From assembly GCA_030640275.1 (NCBI GenBank), contig DAOWJR010000051.1, positions 1 to 5,831 of the forward strand: a stretch of DNA of 5,831 nt, read 5' to 3'. Source of the stretch: Actinomycetes bacterium (GTDB lineage Bacteria > Actinomycetota > Humimicrobiia > JAHJRV01). This document shows positions 5,198-5,831 of this stretch, in pieces. The position numbers and the translations under genes were made by a program. Positions within the stretch are counted from its first letter, which is position 1, and each line of letters opens with the position of its first letter. Under the pieces are notes generated by a model. The model had not been told where the DNA came from. It did no database searches and was given only the letters and a program-made list of their open reading frames with translations.

Positions 5198-5831
5198 TAA
5201 CGAACATTCCTTACTTAGGTGAAGTTTTATCCTTGATTACAGCATTAACTTGGGCATTTGCAGTTATCATGTTCAAAAAGAGCGGAGAGGAAGTTCATCC
5301 CATTGCGCTGAACCTCTTTAAAGCTCTTTTGGCATCTGTTCTCCTACTTCCGACCTTGTGGCTATTTAGTGGTACATTGACATCTCAAATTCACCGCGCA
5401 GACTTCTGGCTATTACTATTATCCGGAGCGTTGGGCATTGGAATATCAGACACGTTGCTTTTCATGTGTCTGAACAAACTGGGGGCGAGCTTGACAGCTA
5501 TCGTTGATTGCTTCTATAGCCTTTCTATCATCGGATTGTCTATTATATGGTTAAATGAAAGACTTACAGTTCTGCAGGTGATTGGTGCAACAATGATCAT
5601 CTCTGCCTTACTGGTTGCGACTCAGAAAAACGGAAGAGGAGCTACTATTGGTAGACGCGATCTTCTTCCGGGTGTTATTTATGGAATTCTTTCTATGTTG
5701 ATAGTAGCAGTGAGCATTGTAATGATCAAGCCACTATTGGAACGTTCTTCTTTAATAGGGGCATCTGAAATTCGAATTATTGGTGGTGTGATAGTACTTT
5801 TATTAATACTTTTATTTCTACCGACAAGGCG
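5194..5831 (+). CDS. EamA/DMT-superfamily inner-membrane transporter, 5' part
   Basis: The frame runs from ATG 5194 through the window edge (212 codons seen; such proteins have ~300). Hydrophobic segments lie at residues ~9-27, 36-58, 71-93, 98-119, 125-143, 157-178 and 193-210, fitting the ten-helix DMT exporters of amino acids or metabolites. The first EamA repeat ends in the typical IIWLNERLTVLQVIGATMII (117-136), followed by a hydrophilic loop and the start of the second repeat. The substrate cannot be told. The start is uncertain: TTG at 5182, 11 nt after AAGGAG, would add four residues; ATG 5194 overlaps the stop of the 18-codon ORF. Codons such as CTG, ATC, GCG and CGC, and a G+C near 43%, set it apart from the ~28-33% genes to its left, which suggests a different origin. 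Confidence 0.85.
   Translation, partial: MITNIPYLGEVLSLITALTWAFAVIMFKKSGEEVHPIALNLFKALLASVLLLPTLWLFSGTLTSQIHRADFWLLLLSGALGIGISDTLLFMCLNKLGASLTAIVDCFYSLSIIGLSIIWLNERLTVLQVIGATMIISALLVATQKNGRGATIGRRDLLPGVIYGILSMLIVAVSIVMIKPLLERSSLIGASEIRIIGGVIVLLLILLFLPTR

Noticed and set aside
1..5831. CRISPR arrays, tRNA or rRNA genes.
   Set aside because: No regularly spaced direct repeats and no recognisable cloverleaf or rRNA segments were seen on either strand.

Overview
The window is about 70% A+T and reads as bacterial. Shine-Dalgarno sites are strong (AGGAGGTGA, GGAGGAAG, AAGGAAGG), two sigma70-type promoters with 17-bp spacers are visible, and there is one clear intrinsic terminator. I cannot name the species. 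The gene mix (MjaI-type restriction, DUF5678, retropepsin-like protease, GYD protein, decayed transposase) suits the accessory part of an AT-rich Firmicutes-like or candidate-phylum genome, for example Atribacterota; this is a guess from gene content.

Layout. 1-320: 3' part of a lysine-rich reading frame cut by the window edge. 331-426 (minus): a 31-codon ORF whose ribosome site and start codon lie inside a 67-nt quasi-palindrome (419-485) with its own promoter just upstream. 649-2570: a two-gene type II restriction-modification operon. A beta-order DNA methyltransferase with an apparent C-terminal staphylococcal-nuclease-like domain is followed, with a 1-nt overlap, by an MjaI-family endonuclease, probably CTAG-specific. 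A perfect 22-bp palindrome (2588-2609) follows. 2747-2979 (minus): an N-terminal zinc ribbon and a C-terminal fragment that together look like an IS1595/ISXO2-type transposase with its middle deleted.

3255-3762: a transcription unit with a near-consensus promoter, an 8-bp inverted repeat that could be an operator, a 56-aa ribbon-helix-helix (RHH) protein, a 61-aa DUF5678 protein and an intrinsic terminator. 3784-4174: a retropepsin-like aspartic protease gene broken by one frameshift and one stop. 4229-4361: a degenerate cysteine-motif ORF. 4455-4748 (minus): an intact GYD-domain gene enclosed by a perfect 10-bp inverted repeat (4383-4392 and 4782-4791). 5194 to the right edge: the first two thirds of an EamA/DMT-family membrane transporter, visibly richer in G+C than the rest, with an 18-codon ORF overlapping its start as ATGA.

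How the parts relate. The methyltransferase and endonuclease form a self-contained defence cassette. The RHH protein probably represses its own promoter and so controls the DUF5678 gene. The protease next to DUF5678 is probably a former partner, now dead. Transposon remains, inverted repeats, broken genes and a composition jump all point to an accessory region shaped by gain and decay.
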